This document shows, piece after piece, positions 1 through 10,826 of a stretch of DNA of 64,000 nucleotides. Origin of the DNA: Corythucha ciliata (lineage: Eukaryota > Arthropoda > Insecta > Hemiptera > Tingidae). The stretch spans positions 48,360,164-48,424,163 of the forward strand of contig CM075941.1 of assembly GCA_038030265.1 (NCBI GenBank), written 5' to 3'. The notes under the pieces were generated by a model that saw only the letters and a list, made by a program, of their open reading frames with translations, had not been told where the DNA came from and searched no databases. Position 1 is the stretch's first letter; every line of letters begins with the position of its first letter. The translations under genes were made by a program, and so were the position numbers.

Positions 1-333
1 GTGAAGGAAAGCGAAAAAAAGTTCTATATTCAATTAGCGTACCCTTGCCTCCGAACACATGCAGGAAAGACAATTAAACCTGTTGGTCGTGCGAAAAATA
101 ATATCCACAACTCGTTAGGAAGAAGCTTTCACGCTGCTAGTTGTTTTTAGTTCACTCGGCCCCGCCTCGTGAGCCAAACACAACTCGCAGGTAAAACTCC
201 ACTTCCCTCACTTGTTGTGAAATATACTATTATTTCACTTGTCTCGCGAAAAATATCGTGCATACCTCAATTCACTTGCTCGTATTCATTTAGCCGACTC
301 GGCTTTGCCTCGCCAACCAAAAAACGTAGTCGC
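1..333. other. Left flank, no gene
   Basis: No open frame of note was seen. Two short related GC-richer strings, near 156-172 (cactcggccccgcctcg) and 297-313 (gactcggctttgcctcg), break AT-rich sequence. The last five bases (329-333, gtcgc) are the left target-site duplication of the gypsy element that follows. Confidence 0.6.
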
Positions 334-487
334 TGTTTATGTTAGTTGTCATAAACTCAATAATAACTAAACATTGCAATATTACTTTAATAATAGTGCA
401 CAACGTGCTCATCAACAGAAGGAGAATGCTACAACAACATAACCTAACCTAATGATAACCATCATACATGAAGGTAACATCTAAACA
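334..487 (-). repeat. 3' LTR of gypsy element A
   Basis: 154 bp, TG...CA with short inverted ends (TGTTTA/TAAACA). It is nearly identical to 4365-4518. On the plus strand it contains cctaacctaa, two units of the arthropod telomere motif, most likely by chance. Confidence 0.95.
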
Positions 488-500
488 TCTCTCATCTTTT
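488..500 (-). promoter_or_regulatory. Polypurine tract of gypsy element A
   Basis: Immediately inside the 3' LTR, the minus strand reads AAAAGATGAGAGA, an all-purine run in the place where second-strand priming occurs in LTR elements. The adjoining T-run at about 505-542 on the plus strand is a separate homopolymer. Confidence 0.6.
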
Positions 501-549
<49 letters not shown>

Positions 550-694
550 AACAACAGAAATTTAAAATTGCCATAAAAGGAAACAAATCAATAAAAAAAA
601 AATATAAAATAGATCAAATGGAACACAACAAAAGCAAAATATTTAGATACAAAAACCCAAAAGCTGCAGCTGCATCAATATTTTTCACATAATT

Positions 695-2266
695 TTAGTC
701 TTGATATCTTTTAGGAAGTCTGATGGATCTGCCTGATCTGGACTTCATAAAAACTCGGCTTCTATAGTTGTCATTAGTTGTAGTATTTGAATACGAAGGC
801 TGAGGGTGAGGGCTAGGGATCGTTGGCTGAGGGATAGGGTCAGACTGGGTATCGGGATTCGGCTGCTGAGAGCCCAAGGTGCTTCTCTCAACATCAGGAA
901 AACAATCAAAATCAAGGAAGGGAACTCTAGGTTTTGGGGAAACAGGACTCTTGTTATCATTTGATTTCAATTTTCGAATAAAAATCGAGTTCCTCCGGAT
1001 AGTCCTCCCATTGACTTGTACCAAAAATGATCGGAAACCCAAACATTTTTCAACTACACCGTCCTCCCATAATTTTGAAAAAACATTCTGGACCAGGTCT
1101 TTTTCATTTTCAACGAAAGTGTCAACTTGTTTGCTGTTTCGATTATAAATGCACGCCTGAGGCTGTCTGCATGTTACTTGAGGGTCCCTTACGATATTAG
1201 GTTTCAAATTATCAATGTTCACCGGTAGTTTCGTTCTTGGATTGCGGCTCATTAAAAGTTGAGCAGGGGAATATGGCAGTCCCGCAACTGGAGAATTTCT
1301 ATAATTTAACAAGTACAATTGAATGTCTTGATTTTCGTGAACGCATTTTCGGAGCATCATTTTTCCCACCCCAACAGCCTTCTCTGCAAGACCGTTACTT
1401 TTATGATGATGAGGACTTGAGAGGACAACATCAAAGTTCCATTCTGAAGCGAACTTGGAGAATTCAAATGAGCCAAAGGGATTATTATCAGCAACAATAA
1501 TTTTAGGAATTCCAAAAGAACAAAAGATTGGCTTTAAAGCTTCAATGACTGACCTTGTGGTTTTGTCCTTAATCACAACTATTTCCAGCCATCTGGAGTA
1601 ATAATCTACAACAAATAGGTAAAACTTTCCACTTAATTCACCAATATCCAGGGCAACTTTATAAAAAGGAGTGTCAGGAACATCGTGAGGATGAAGTTCC
1701 TCTTTAATTTTTGAGCGTTGGAATCGCTGGCATAACGAACAAGATGAAACATTATTGCGAATGTCTGACGTTATTCCGGGCCAGTAGAAAAAGTTCGAAA
1801 CTTTTTCCCTAATTTTCTCGAAGCCGAGATGAGTTTCATGCAATAGGTTAGAAATAAAAGGACGCAATTCAAGAGGAACAATTAGCCTGTTGTTGAAATA
1901 AATCAGTCCATTTTCTACAGTAATTTCACTTTTAAGCTTGCAATAGTGACCCAACTCACCATCCTGCTGGATGGCTGCTTGCGGCCATCCTGACTTAAAA
2001 AATTTAATAACTTGACATAATGTGTTGTCTTGTTCGGTGGCAAGGATAAATCTTTTGAGCTGAAACTCGGAGAATGATAGTGTAACGCCCACCGTGTGCA
2101 CAACATCTTGCATGCTTTGATCCTCAGGCTCATGGGTATAAGCCAGGTTGCGGGACAAAAGGTCAGCTAGGACCATATTCTTACCAGGTAAGTACTTTAT
2201 GTCGAAAGAATACGGTAGAAGTTTTAATCTGAGTCGACGTAATCTATTATTTTGAATTTTACACAA
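695..2266 (-). CDS. gypsy A RNase H tail and integrase
   Basis: An open frame of 523 codons. The first ~40 residues are the end of RNase H (ADLLSRN). An HHCC zinc-binding domain follows (HETHLG ... CSLCQ, roughly residues 140-180), then the integrase core with its three acidic residues visible in VALDIG, IVADNN and GLAEKAV (about residues 205, 260 and 295), and a C-terminal segment with the RRNSIFIRKL motif. Integrase inserts element cDNA into the chromosome. It is the best preserved part of the element, and the catalytic triad looks complete. The frame is separated from the upstream RNase H frame by a frameshift, so it could no longer be made as part of the polyprotein. Confidence 0.88.
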   Translation of the reverse strand: MCKIQNNRLRRLRLKLLPYSFDIKYLPGKNMVLADLLSRNLAYTHEPEDQSMQDVVHTVGVTLSFSEFQLKRFILATEQDNTLCQVIKFFKSGWPQAAIQQDGELGHYCKLKSEITVENGLIYFNNRLIVPLELRPFISNLLHETHLGFEKIREKVSNFFYWPGITSDIRNNVSSCSLCQRFQRSKIKEELHPHDVPDTPFYKVALDIGELSGKFYLFVVDYYSRWLEIVVIKDKTTRSVIEALKPIFCSFGIPKIIVADNNPFGSFEFSKFASEWNFDVVLSSPHHHKSNGLAEKAVGVGKMMLRKCVHENQDIQLYLLNYRNSPVAGLPYSPAQLLMSRNPRTKLPVNIDNLKPNIVRDPQVTCRQPQACIYNRNSKQVDTFVENEKDLVQNVFSKLWEDGVVEKCLGFRSFLVQVNGRTIRRNSIFIRKLKSNDNKSPVSPKPRVPFLDFDCFPDVERSTLGSQQPNPDTQSDPIPQPTIPSPHPQPSYSNTTTNDNYRSRVFMKSRSGRSIRLPKRYQD

Positions 2267-2439
2267 TTTTTTTTCATTATTGTGGTCAACGGGGAATGGT
2301 CAGTGAACGCAGTGACGTTCGGGTGCCCATAGACATAGTTATGAAATTTTTTAAAGCCGTATGTCAAGGCCAATAACTCTTTTTCAATCTGAGCATAATC
2401 ACACTCAGTTGTGGTTTGCCTTCCTGAACTAAAGCACAC
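2224..2439 (-). pseudogene. gypsy A RNase H fragment
   Basis: The segment contains ECDYAQIEKELLALTYGFKKF and then TAFTDHSPLTTIM, typical of gypsy RNase H, which degrades the RNA strand during reverse transcription. The domain continues in another frame at the start of the integrase reading frame. A short repeat of IDYVDSD at the end of this frame and IDYVDSP in the protease frame is probably coincidental. Confidence 0.75.
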
Positions 2440-3495
2440 CTATAAGAGCGTCTTTACTCGCGTCAGCTTGGGTTTTCTTTGGTCAAAACATGCCAACATG
2501 GTGGTATTTGACACCATGGCCTTGACTTTGCTAAAAAGGTCTTCACGTGACTTTGTCCACTGCCAAACAACGTCTTTTTTTAGTAAGAGGCGGAAAGGAG
2601 CTATGATTTGTGATAAATTTGGTATAAAATTTCTTAAATAATTGATCATACCTAAAATTTTCTGTAGTTCACGAACGTTACTGGGACTTTGAAGGTTGTT
2701 TACGGCTTGTATTCGAGAGGGATCTGGTTTATGTCCATCTTTACTGAAGATTAATCCCAAAAATTTAACTTCCTCAACAAAATACTGAGTTTTATTCTCA
2801 TTAAATTTGATATTAAATTTCCTGGCGGTTTTAATAACCTCGTCAACAATTTGTTTCAGTTCGAGTTCTGAATCTGCGTAGCACAAAAGGTCATCGAAGT
2901 AGACCTGAACCCCTCGTATATTGTCAAAATACTTGGTCATCAACTTCTGAAAAATCTCAGGCAACACAGGTAACCCAAAAGGGGCCCGCAAGTAGAGGTA
3001 AACGCCAAAAGGGGAGCTAAAACAACACAAATTTTTCGATTCGTCGTCTAAAATGGGCGTACATTTATCAGAAGAAACGACGATAAATTCCATGGAGTAA
3101 TTGACGTTATTAAATGTAACGGTAAGAGTCGTGAGGCCGAGGGGCTCGATTTTGAAACCTCCAAAAGCTACCAACTTGACTGAGGTCTTGGAAATGGTAT
3201 AAGGGACTCGGGCACTTTTTAGGATTCCAATAGGTAGTATGTTAGCTTCAGCTCCTGTGTCAAGCTTGAAAACAACAGGTAATGTGCCATTTATGGACAG
3301 GTTTATAGTCCATGATTTCTTTAAGGGGCTATCAACATAGTCGATGTAAACAACACCACTATTAAATACAGCAACACACCCAACCGAAAAATTAGAACTA
3401 TCATCTAGAGTATCAGATCCATCAGCTTGTACAGATTTAATTGAGCGTCTGTTGTCAACAATTGTGCTCTTGCACATTTTCGCGTAATGATTCAA
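2440..3495 (-). pseudogene. gypsy A protease-RT with internal deletion
   Basis: The 351-codon frame starts with the last part of a Gag zinc knuckle, followed by a retropepsin with the active-site string KLDTGAEANILP near residue 78. About 75 residues later the text jumps directly into the middle of a reverse transcriptase (FGLPVLPEIFQKLM ... VYFDDLLCYAD ... VKFLGLIFS ... LGMINYLRNFIPN). The fingers and palm motif A, roughly 130 residues of a normal gypsy RT, are missing. The polymerase active-site motif reads YFDD instead of the more common YVDD/YIDD. Without motif A the enzyme cannot be functional. Confidence 0.85.
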
Positions 3496-4232
3496 CTTGT
3501 TACACTTACCACAACGTTGTCCTCGAACAGGGCAGCTGGCATCAAATCGGTGATAGAGTCACACATCGGGGGCATCGGTCCGTCTCAGCATCCTGGGATG
3601 GTCTACGAGTCTCAGGCTTACTCCAATTAGGGGTGCGTCCTTGCGGCGCACGGTCAACTCGACGAAATGTAGTTGTGACTGGCTCCAACGCCACGACTTT
3701 GTCCGAAGACTTTATGAGTTTGATACTTTGCTCGGCAATCTCAACACTCTTGCAGAGGCCAACGATTTTGGCCAGGGTGAGGTTTTCTCTCAATAGTTTT
3801 TCTCTGACGTCATTGCAGGAGATTCCAAGTACAATTTGAGTTTTTAGAAGCTTTTCTTCCTGATCACCAAAGTTGCAGGGCTTCACTAGCTGGCGAAGTT
3901 CCGAGTAAAATCGCTCGAAAGGTTCATTTTCTCCTTGCTTGCGATTTGAAAATGTGCATTATTTCATTGGACTTTGGAGTGCAGTGAGCTTTCAGCACTT
4001 CCAGGATTGTATCGACGGTTTCTTCATCGGCTTCTAATGACGAAATGCTCTTATAAAGTCGCAACGCGTCCGACCCCATCCAGTTCTTCAGACGAGCCAC
4101 TTGCACGTTCACCGGCTTCTCACTGGTTTCCGTCGCTATGATGTAGTTTCTAGTTTCTTCTTCAAATTGTTGAAAATTTGAAGCGAGGTCACCTTCCAAA
4201 CTCAAAACTGTGGGCCGATTAAATTCCGACAT
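3478..4232 (-). pseudogene. gypsy A Gag, frameshifted
   Basis: Gag begins at MSEFNRPTV (ATG at about 4232) and runs to about 3924. It continues after a frameshift at 3886-3542 and ends with a zinc knuckle CGKCNKLNHYAKMC (CX2CX4HX4C, about 3478-3519) in a third frame. A second, broken CPRC half-knuckle lies just before it, where a one-base frameshift occurs. The segment resembles capsid of the gypsy lineages in which the frame reads FERFYSELRQLVKPCNFG. Gag forms the cytoplasmic particle and packages RNA. Confidence 0.75.
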
Positions 4233-4347
4233 TATGGGCAATAGTTCGAGACACTGTACGAGGCAACTTCTCACTTAACAAAACAACTGTTTCCCGAAGT
4301 TAATGCTTACGGTGAACTTCAGGTTTCAGGTCAGTGAGGAATAAAGA

Positions 4348-4364
4348 CATTTTCGACCGCGCCA
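4348..4364 (-). promoter_or_regulatory. Primer binding site of gypsy element A
   Basis: Directly next to the 5' LTR, the minus strand reads TGGCGCGGTCGAAAATG. TGGCGC is the usual start of primer sites that match a tRNA 3' end, and the first 11 bases resemble the tRNA-Ser-type sites of Drosophila 17.6/297 elements. The tRNA assignment is inference. Confidence 0.65.
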
Positions 4365-4518
4365 TGTTTATGTTAGTTGTCATAAACTCAATAATAATTA
4401 AACATTGCAATATTACTTTATTAATAGTGCACAACGTGCTCATCAACAGAAGGAGAATGCTACAACAACATAACCTAACCTAATGATAACCATCAGACAT
4501 GAAGGTAACATCTAAACA
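4365..4518 (-). repeat. 5' LTR of gypsy element A
   Basis: 154 bp, partner of 334-487, followed by the target duplication gtcgc at 4519-4523. It would carry the element's promoter. Confidence 0.95.
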
Positions 4519-4523
4519 GTCGC

Positions 4524-4823
4524 AAGTAAAATGGCACTTGCGTGTCTCGTTATATGTAAGATACTATTTTTTTTAAAAACAACTGATTATTTTAGAGCCT
4601 AGGGGATAAAACTTTCACTTTATCGCCGTGACCCAAAAAATCAGCCCATGTTTAAAGAAAAAAAAATACGGTACACACCGCGTCAAAAAAGTGATTTGGG
4701 GGGGGGGGGGGCTACGCCTCGCCCGTCCAATTTTTTCTTTCGGCCTCGAAAAAATCGCTTTCTTGCCTAGGCGTATAATCTATTATTCCTAAGATCATTC
4801 TTAAAGAAGTGTTTGAGCAGACG
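4524..4823. other. Non-coding spacer with G-run
   Basis: No gene seen. It contains a run of about twelve Gs near 4698-4710 and a short A-run. Confidence 0.5.
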
Positions 4824-4936
4824 TTCATCGTGCGTAAAGACCTACTTTACACACGCCGTGTGGTAAAGAGTTCACGGTAAATGAGTTAACTCTTTACCAC
4901 ACGGCGAGAATAAAGTAGGTCTCTAAGCACGATGAA
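4824..4936. repeat. 49-bp inverted repeat (hairpin)
   Basis: The arm at 4824-4872 is the near-exact reverse complement of 4888-4936 with a 15-base loop. Arm differences are a few bases (for example cacacgccg against cggcgagaat). It could be a small foldback element or a transcribed hairpin. No flanking duplication was identified. Confidence 0.8.
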
Positions 4937-5327
4937 TGATGGGTGAAGGATGAGTGGAACCGTAAAAATTATAACCCAAAATGGTCAAAGTCAGTTGATT
5001 ATGTTGGTGAGTTGGTAGAAGAATTGAGGCAGGGAAGCCCGCTTTCACCTTACGCGCTTCTTTTGTTTCTTCTTTTTTATTTCTCTGGAATGAAGTTGTG
5101 TGGCAAATGGGAGACTTTACGGAACCCTTAAATTAAATAATTATGAACCTAATTGGCTTTAAAAGGCTTTGAACGATCGAAGGTAAAAAAAAGCGTACGA
5201 TCCTGAGGCGTATAATCGCACTACAAACTCTACCGATGATGGCACTCGACTTCGTCTCGTGTCACAAACATCGTGCCTCGTTCGTTAAAAGTTCCTTCAT
5301 GCCTAGGTATCGTAATAAAAAAATGGG
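4937..5327. other. Non-coding spacer
   Basis: A short open frame at 4943-5131 includes the string RQGSPLSP, which resembles LINE RT motif 4, but no other RT motif surrounds it. No gene is claimed. Confidence 0.4.
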
Positions 5328-5489
5328 TTAGGGTTCCCGGGGGGCCGGTGAAATACAATGCAATCTATGGTTGCCCGCGCACTAGGCAGCAAAGATTTCC
5401 AGGCTATGGGGCAGCCACTAGGTCAAGCCCAACTGCACAGCAGCCAACTGGCTGCCGCGGCCAGGCTGCTTAGTGCAAGGGAACCCTAA
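5328..5489. repeat. Small inverted-repeat element
   Basis: The ends ttagggttccc (5328-5338) and gggaaccctaa (5479-5489) are perfect 11-bp inverted repeats. An inner pair, gcactaggcagc against gctgcttagtgc, extends the fold, with about 30 extra bases in the left arm. The interior is rich in CAGC strings. It may be a short MITE; no convincing target duplication was seen. Confidence 0.5.
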
Positions 5490-5938
5490 TTTTGCGTTGG
5501 AAACTTCCCTGGGCCACTATCATCAAACTCGACACCGCTTTCATTTTTTTTTTTTTTTTTAACTAACATTGCCAGTCGAAGGAGGGTCTGATGTATGAGG
5601 GGGGGGATTGTGCACCTCTGCCTCGTCGTATCTGGGAAGGGAAGTCTCTTGCTTGAACTAAATGAGTTAGCATGTGCGAGATTTTGAGTTGATCTCGTTG
5701 AATTCCCAACTGTTCCCCTTTCACGTTCTCAGTGTGACGATTGTTTTAAAGGCACGATTCTATTTTGGGGCAATTACAAAGCTCTTTGGTCACTTAACTC
5801 CCTTCGTGCCACGAGCCACCAAGGAAGGAAAGCAAATTATAAATTCATCTATCGTCGTCATATGTAATCATTGAGGCGAGAATAGGATCACTCGTCACTA
5901 ATATCACACATACTTTGAATTCGCGCCTTTAACTTTTC
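5490..5938. other. Non-coding spacer
   Basis: Contains a T-run (about 5545-5560) and a G-run (about 5600-5607). No gene seen. Confidence 0.5.
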
Positions 5939-6058
5939 GAGACGAGACCGAGACGAGACCGACTTTTCATGATCGAGACCGAGACCGAGACGAGACCGAC
6001 TTTTCATGAGCGAGACCGAGACCGAGACCACTCAAGTCTCGTCTCGGTCTCGGTCTCG
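5939..6058. repeat. GAGACC/GGTCTC hexamer repeat with self-inversion
   Basis: Runs of cgagac units, with a ~45-bp higher-order repeat containing cgacttttcatga, turn into gtctcg units after actcaa at about 6031-6036, so the 3' half folds back on the 5' half. The string after it (tgcatcccta) is often seen at the ends of dispersed elements, but no second end was located. Confidence 0.8.
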
Positions 6059-8519
6059 TGCATCCCTAGCTCCTCGCCATGTGTCACCTGTTTAACAGAT
6101 TTCTGTGCTAAAAATAAAGTTTGTTTCGACGGAAACATTCAGATTTCTGGCTAAATTTTGGTTGTCCGTTGTCGGTAATCAATTTACCAGGCAACCTAAT
6201 TTCTGGAAGGAGCTTTATAATTACAAGGAGTGAATCTTTCGTGGAAGAGAAAAAAAAGTGGAAGTAATATTACTCACGAAATAAGCATTTATACGATGTT
6301 TGTGAGTGTGGGTAAGGAGAATCCAAGAGGCAACCAAATAGAAAAGAAGGGGTTTGAGGGGGAAAAAAAGCTGTTAAGTAAATTGACTGAAAAGACGGGG
6401 ATTTGCCTGGCAGGTTTCTTCTTTACCCCTACCCCTCTCATCCAACAGCAACCTACCCTCTTCCCATCCTTCTCTAGCCGGAACAAATGAAACCCACCTT
6501 CAAACGCGTTGTTCCTTCTCCATTGAACTCATCAATCACACGGGGCAGCTTATGAAATGGTTAAAATTGGGAGAGAGCCCGACACTCTCAATCCCACATT
6601 CTCTGACCGCAACCTGAAAAACCGCGATTTGTTGACCATTTTGTCAATAAGAAATAAACTGATTATTCCCCTCCTTACCAAAAAAACAAACAAACAAAAA
6701 AAACGTTAATTGTGGCCCATAAACATTCTCAGAAGAGACGCTCTGCGACAGAATGAACAGCCCACCCGCGACTTCCATGTCCGCTATAAATTCACCCTGG
6801 TAAACGCGGAGAGCCTGTTTGTATCTTCAAGGACTCCTCTTCACCCCTGAGCATTAATATTCTGGACAAATTATAAAAGGTCCTTTGTAAACTTGTGTTG
6901 TTGTGATGGGAGGGGGAGAGGGAACATAGCCGCGCTACCGTCTCCCAGTTCTATTACACGCCACGTTTTGTTTAAATTCGTTTCAAAAGGATTCCCGAGT
7001 GAATTCCATTCGACTTGTCGGGCGAGAAAAATCTCTAAAAATATGAACGAAAAAAATTATCAAAGAAAGAGAAAGTGAGATTTTCAACTTTTTTTCCCCT
7101 CCCTTTTTCGAGCCAGGTGAAGTAATATGAATTTCAAATTAAGTTCAAGTCCTATCGCCGGAGAAACCAGCGGTGTTATTTTCGCGGTCCTTTTGGAAAC
7201 GCTCGGTTTTCCAAGTGGCCCGGAAACTAAATTGTTTTTCCAAAGCCAAGTTTTAAACGCAGTTTCATTCCGAGAAATCGCGTCCTCTTTAAATTAGTTA
7301 ATAGAATTCTCAGAAAACCATGTTACACGATGTGGTCTAAGAAGCGCGCCTCTGAGAACGTCATAATCGATTTCTCCGGGTTCTCAACGTCGAAAATGAA
7401 GGTTTCATGGGCCGTGTGGACCCTTAAAACTATTGCGTTGTAAGAAGTACAAGAAATCGTGAAATTTGACGTCACCCTTTCGAGTGAGAGTATTTTAGTA
7501 AAAGGGGAGAAGGGTGATTGGTCCATACAAGCTAAAAGTCGAATATACAACGTCCATTCTTCTCCCTCTCTATTAGTTTTTTTTTTATACGCGTCAACCA
7601 TCCCGTAAAAAATATCATCCTTGCTGCCCTGGCTTGGAGAAGGGGGCAGGGGGAGAGCGCCAGTTTTACTGTACAAACCACAACAAAACCATACAAACTT
7701 CCGATGCGTTTACTCGCAATACACGAATAAAGCGCTTAGAGAAACCGTGTATCTACGTGTTATAACAATAAGGAAATGGGTGGAGAGAAAGGAAATAACA
7801 CATGAAAAACGAAACTTAAAGGTATAGGCAGTTTCCGCTCCTTTTTCCATTCCCCCCCACCACTCCCACTACTCCCATTTAACACCAACAGCATCGCTAC
7901 ACACGCGCCCCTTTGTATTTTTACTAGCTCACCAAAGGAGTTTTTAGAGTCATTGAAAGTGAGTCATCCCAGCTTCCCTTTTACGGCATCACTGAAATGG
8001 AACAATGAGGGGGAGGGTTAGTGTGAGAGAGAGGGTGTGTGTGAGATAGCGCCGGGGAAAATATAACAAAAGAACACAAGAGACTGTAGACCTCACACCT
8101 CCCCTTTTCTTGTGTACAATACTGTGTGTGTGAGAGGGGGGAGGGAGGGAGATTTCGTTTTCCTTTCCTAGTTTTTCGCGGTGGGGTTTTTATGAACTTT
8201 AAATGCTTTTTTATAGCGACAAAAACCACGTTTCTGTGGATATTTAACATAGCACTTTACTTATTAAAAATTTAAAGAAGCCATCAACCGTTTTTGGTGG
8301 TTCTCAAAATGACGCCGGAGAAGGTTAGCGGAGCGAGGAAAATGCGCATCCCGGAAGATGTAACCTTTAGACCAGCTTGATGGTGACTATTAAGGCACAT
8401 GAAGGGACTTCGAGGGGGTGGGGGTGGAGAACCAGAAAAGTAGAAATCCTGAGACGAAGATGAAATTTCGTGAGGTTGTCCAATCATGAAAAAAAAAACA
8501 ATTTCACCGGTTTTTACTA
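6059..8519. other. Long non-coding stretch
   Basis: No coding homology recognised on either strand. It holds short homopolymers, GA-rich and GT/GA-rich patches (about 7980-8160) and scattered short open frames that look random. Confidence 0.5.
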
Positions 8520-9800
8520 GTTTTTAACCAAATTCAGCTAATGTGGCCCTTGAAAAAACAACATTCTAACGGATTTGACTCCGAAAAAACCAATTCCACG
8601 CTAATGACTCTTCAAGAAACAAATCCGCGGGGTTTAGTCGTTGAAAACTCAAATTTTGCGCGTTTGCAGTGCCTGGTTTAAAAGGAGGGGGCGAGCCGGG
8701 CGTACGCCCGGGTGCGCCGTGTCCTAAGGTGGAAAGGGGCGCGTCTAGCAACATGAGGAGTGCGGGAGGGAAGAAGGACGAGAAAAAATGACCTTATAAG
8801 CGCATTTGATTTATGAATATTTCAAAACTATAAAACATCCAAAAATTGGATTTTTTTTTGTTTTTCAATTTTAGCCGTGAATTACAGAGCTTTTTCTCTA
8901 CAATTTATCAGCGGATTGGTAATTTTCCTCAATTTTATCCACGAAGCACCTAGCGTTTTTATTCCATGTCAGCGATTTTTCTCAATTTTTGCCATGAATT
9001 GAAGTTTTCCTCGATGTTTGAAGCAAGTTAGCGATTTTTATACCTTTTCAGCCGTGAATCAGCTCTTTATCTCACTTTGAGCTGCACGTATAGCGTTTTT
9101 CGTTAGTTTCCAGCCACCCCAATTAGTGATTTTTCTCAATATTGGCAGCAAATTAGCAGGGGGCCCCGCACTTGCATTTTTTTTCGTCTTTCAGCTACGT
9201 ACTAGCGCTTTTTCTTAGTTTCAGGCCCGTTGTGTAGTTGTGGGCCCCCATATGCGGCCCATCTCCTACTACTGTGATATGGTCTAGTCAGTTGTGTTTT
9301 GTTCGTTGACTCGGTAAGTCGTTTTTGTTTTCTCCTGATTTTCAGTTTAATTTTTAATTTTTAGGCATTGATTTATCTAATAAATTAATTAGACTGATAT
9401 TATCCGGACACATTTTCGCAGAACTGACTCAACTAAAAGGCAAATTACTCATAGAAAACCTATTTAGCGTTTAAACCCAAAATTTTCTCGAATTTCTAAA
9501 CCGATTTCGCGACTTTTGCCCTCAAAAAACATTTTGGCGCGTTTGACACACTTAAAACCAACTGCTAAAATTTCGCTATCTAAAAAACATCAATCCACGG
9601 ATTTGTTTCGCAACACCCGTGGACTTCCGTGGCAGGAAAATCAATTTTGTCGGGTGACCTAATTCAGCAACTAATTTTGCGGATTTTTCATACCAAATAG
9701 ACCGTTTCCGCAGGTCTAACTCACAGAAAAAAAAAACTCAGTTTCTCAGCTTACGCTTCTCCGAAACCAAATCGCCAGCTTAGTGATAAAATTAGTAGTT
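8520..9800. repeat. Degenerate ~30-bp tandem repeat, array 1
   Basis: From 8520 to about 8690 units read like aaaaccaattccacgctaat. From about 8820 to 9235 they read like ttttagccgtgaattacag and tcagcgatttttctcaattt, and from 9420 to 9750 again like caaaaaacattttggcgcg. Spacing between equivalent points is 29-32 bases. A GC-rich palindrome, gccgggcgtacgcccggg, lies at about 8695-8713. Units are very diverged; the period and core are what identify the array. Confidence 0.65.
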
Positions 9801-9926
9801 TTATGCAAAAATAACACTAACAGTATCTACAAGAATAAATTAGAATCGAAATTTTTGTGCTAAAATCGTCTGTTTCGATGTAAACCTTCCAGCTTTGAGG
9901 TAAAGCCACTGCATTTATTTTCAGGG
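9801..9926. other. Spacer with BEL target duplication
   Basis: AT-rich, no gene. Bases 9922-9926 (caggg) are the left target-site duplication of the BEL element. Confidence 0.7.
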
Positions 9927-10339
9927 TGTTGGGGCGGTTATTCCGTACCCACGATTTTTATTGTTAATAATAATTTGGTGACCCAATGTCATTAAATCCG
10001 GAGGACCGTGAAAGGAAAAATTAAACAGACTCACCTGGGCTCGTTCCACTCGGCCCACAAAGAGTGTGGTGGGTGAGGATTGGACGGAGGGGAGGACGGG
10101 AAACTGCAGGCGCGACCGTTTAATTAGACCGACGTAATTTTGGAGTGCAATAATGATCGGTCCGGGTAAAACAGCGTTGAAACTTCTGTAAACACTGCGT
10201 ATTAATTCGCTCGAGTGGCTGGGAAGTACGGCGAACAACAACTAGACTTTCTTCCTCTTTACGTTGAGAAAAGGCGATAGTAAAGGAAAGATTTTTATCT
10301 CCTCCCCTCAACTACGAACCTTGCCTTTACGCCTAAACA
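9927..10339 (-). repeat. 3' LTR of BEL element
   Basis: 413 bp, TG...CA, partner of 14549-14961. Just inside it the minus strand reads GGGTGGGGGGGA (10340-10351), a good polypurine tract. Confidence 0.95.
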
Positions 10340-10559
10340 TCCCCCCCACCCTGAAATACTAAATTTCAGACCAATAAGGTGAATAAATAGCGGGAGCCAA
10401 GCAGGGCCAAGATTGAATGCTTAATGAAACCCAGGAACTCTTAAGGTAGGATAAACAATAAATATACGAAAATGTTCCACAGATCAACGAAAACGGAGAG
10501 TTCGCAAAATAACTGAGGAGGAAAAGAGTCGGACAAAACAAACTGTGCAGCAAATAAGC

Positions 10560-10790
10560 AAAGAGGAAAAGGATCAAACCAACAATTCATAGAATAAATA
10601 ACCAGGAAGTTTGTCAAACCAACAGTTCATGAGGGGAATAAATAGGAAATGTGACGAACCAACAAAAAGAATATATAAATAGAAAATTTGTCCAACCAAC
10701 AAACAGAATAAATAAATAGAAAATTTGTCAAACCGACAAACAATTTATGAGAGGAATAAATAGAAAATGTTCAAATCAACAACGGATAGT
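10560..10790. repeat. Tandem repeat inside BEL element
   Basis: About five units of roughly 45-60 bp built on gaataaatagaaaatttg and tcaaaccaacaa. It sits where the BEL integrase should be, so it may have expanded at a deletion junction. It is unrelated to the ~30-bp arrays. Confidence 0.75.
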
Positions 10791-10826
10791 GAGGCATCCC
10801 ACCGGTATCAACAAAATTGACGACGA

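Larger units (their letters stand above)
334..4518 (-). mobile_element. Ty3/gypsy LTR retrotransposon A, defective
   Basis: A complete but dead element of about 4.2 kb on the minus strand. Two 154-bp LTRs that begin TGTTTA and end TAAACA bracket Gag, protease, reverse transcriptase, RNase H and integrase remnants in the usual gypsy order. The flanking five bases are gtcgc on both sides (329-333 and 4519-4523), a clean target-site duplication. The LTRs differ at only a few positions by eye, so the insertion is fairly young even though the coding region is broken by frameshifts and by a deletion that removes the N-terminal half of the RT. No envelope gene is seen. The gene order and the integrase following RNase H rule out copia. 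Confidence 0.95.

Noticed and set aside
430..455. cctaacctaa as telomeric TTAGG repeat
   Set aside because: Only two units, and it is part of the LTR sequence (also present at 4460-4485).
4943..5131. RQGSPLSP string resembling LINE RT motif 4
   Set aside because: No other RT motif lies in any frame nearby; a single eight-residue match is not enough.
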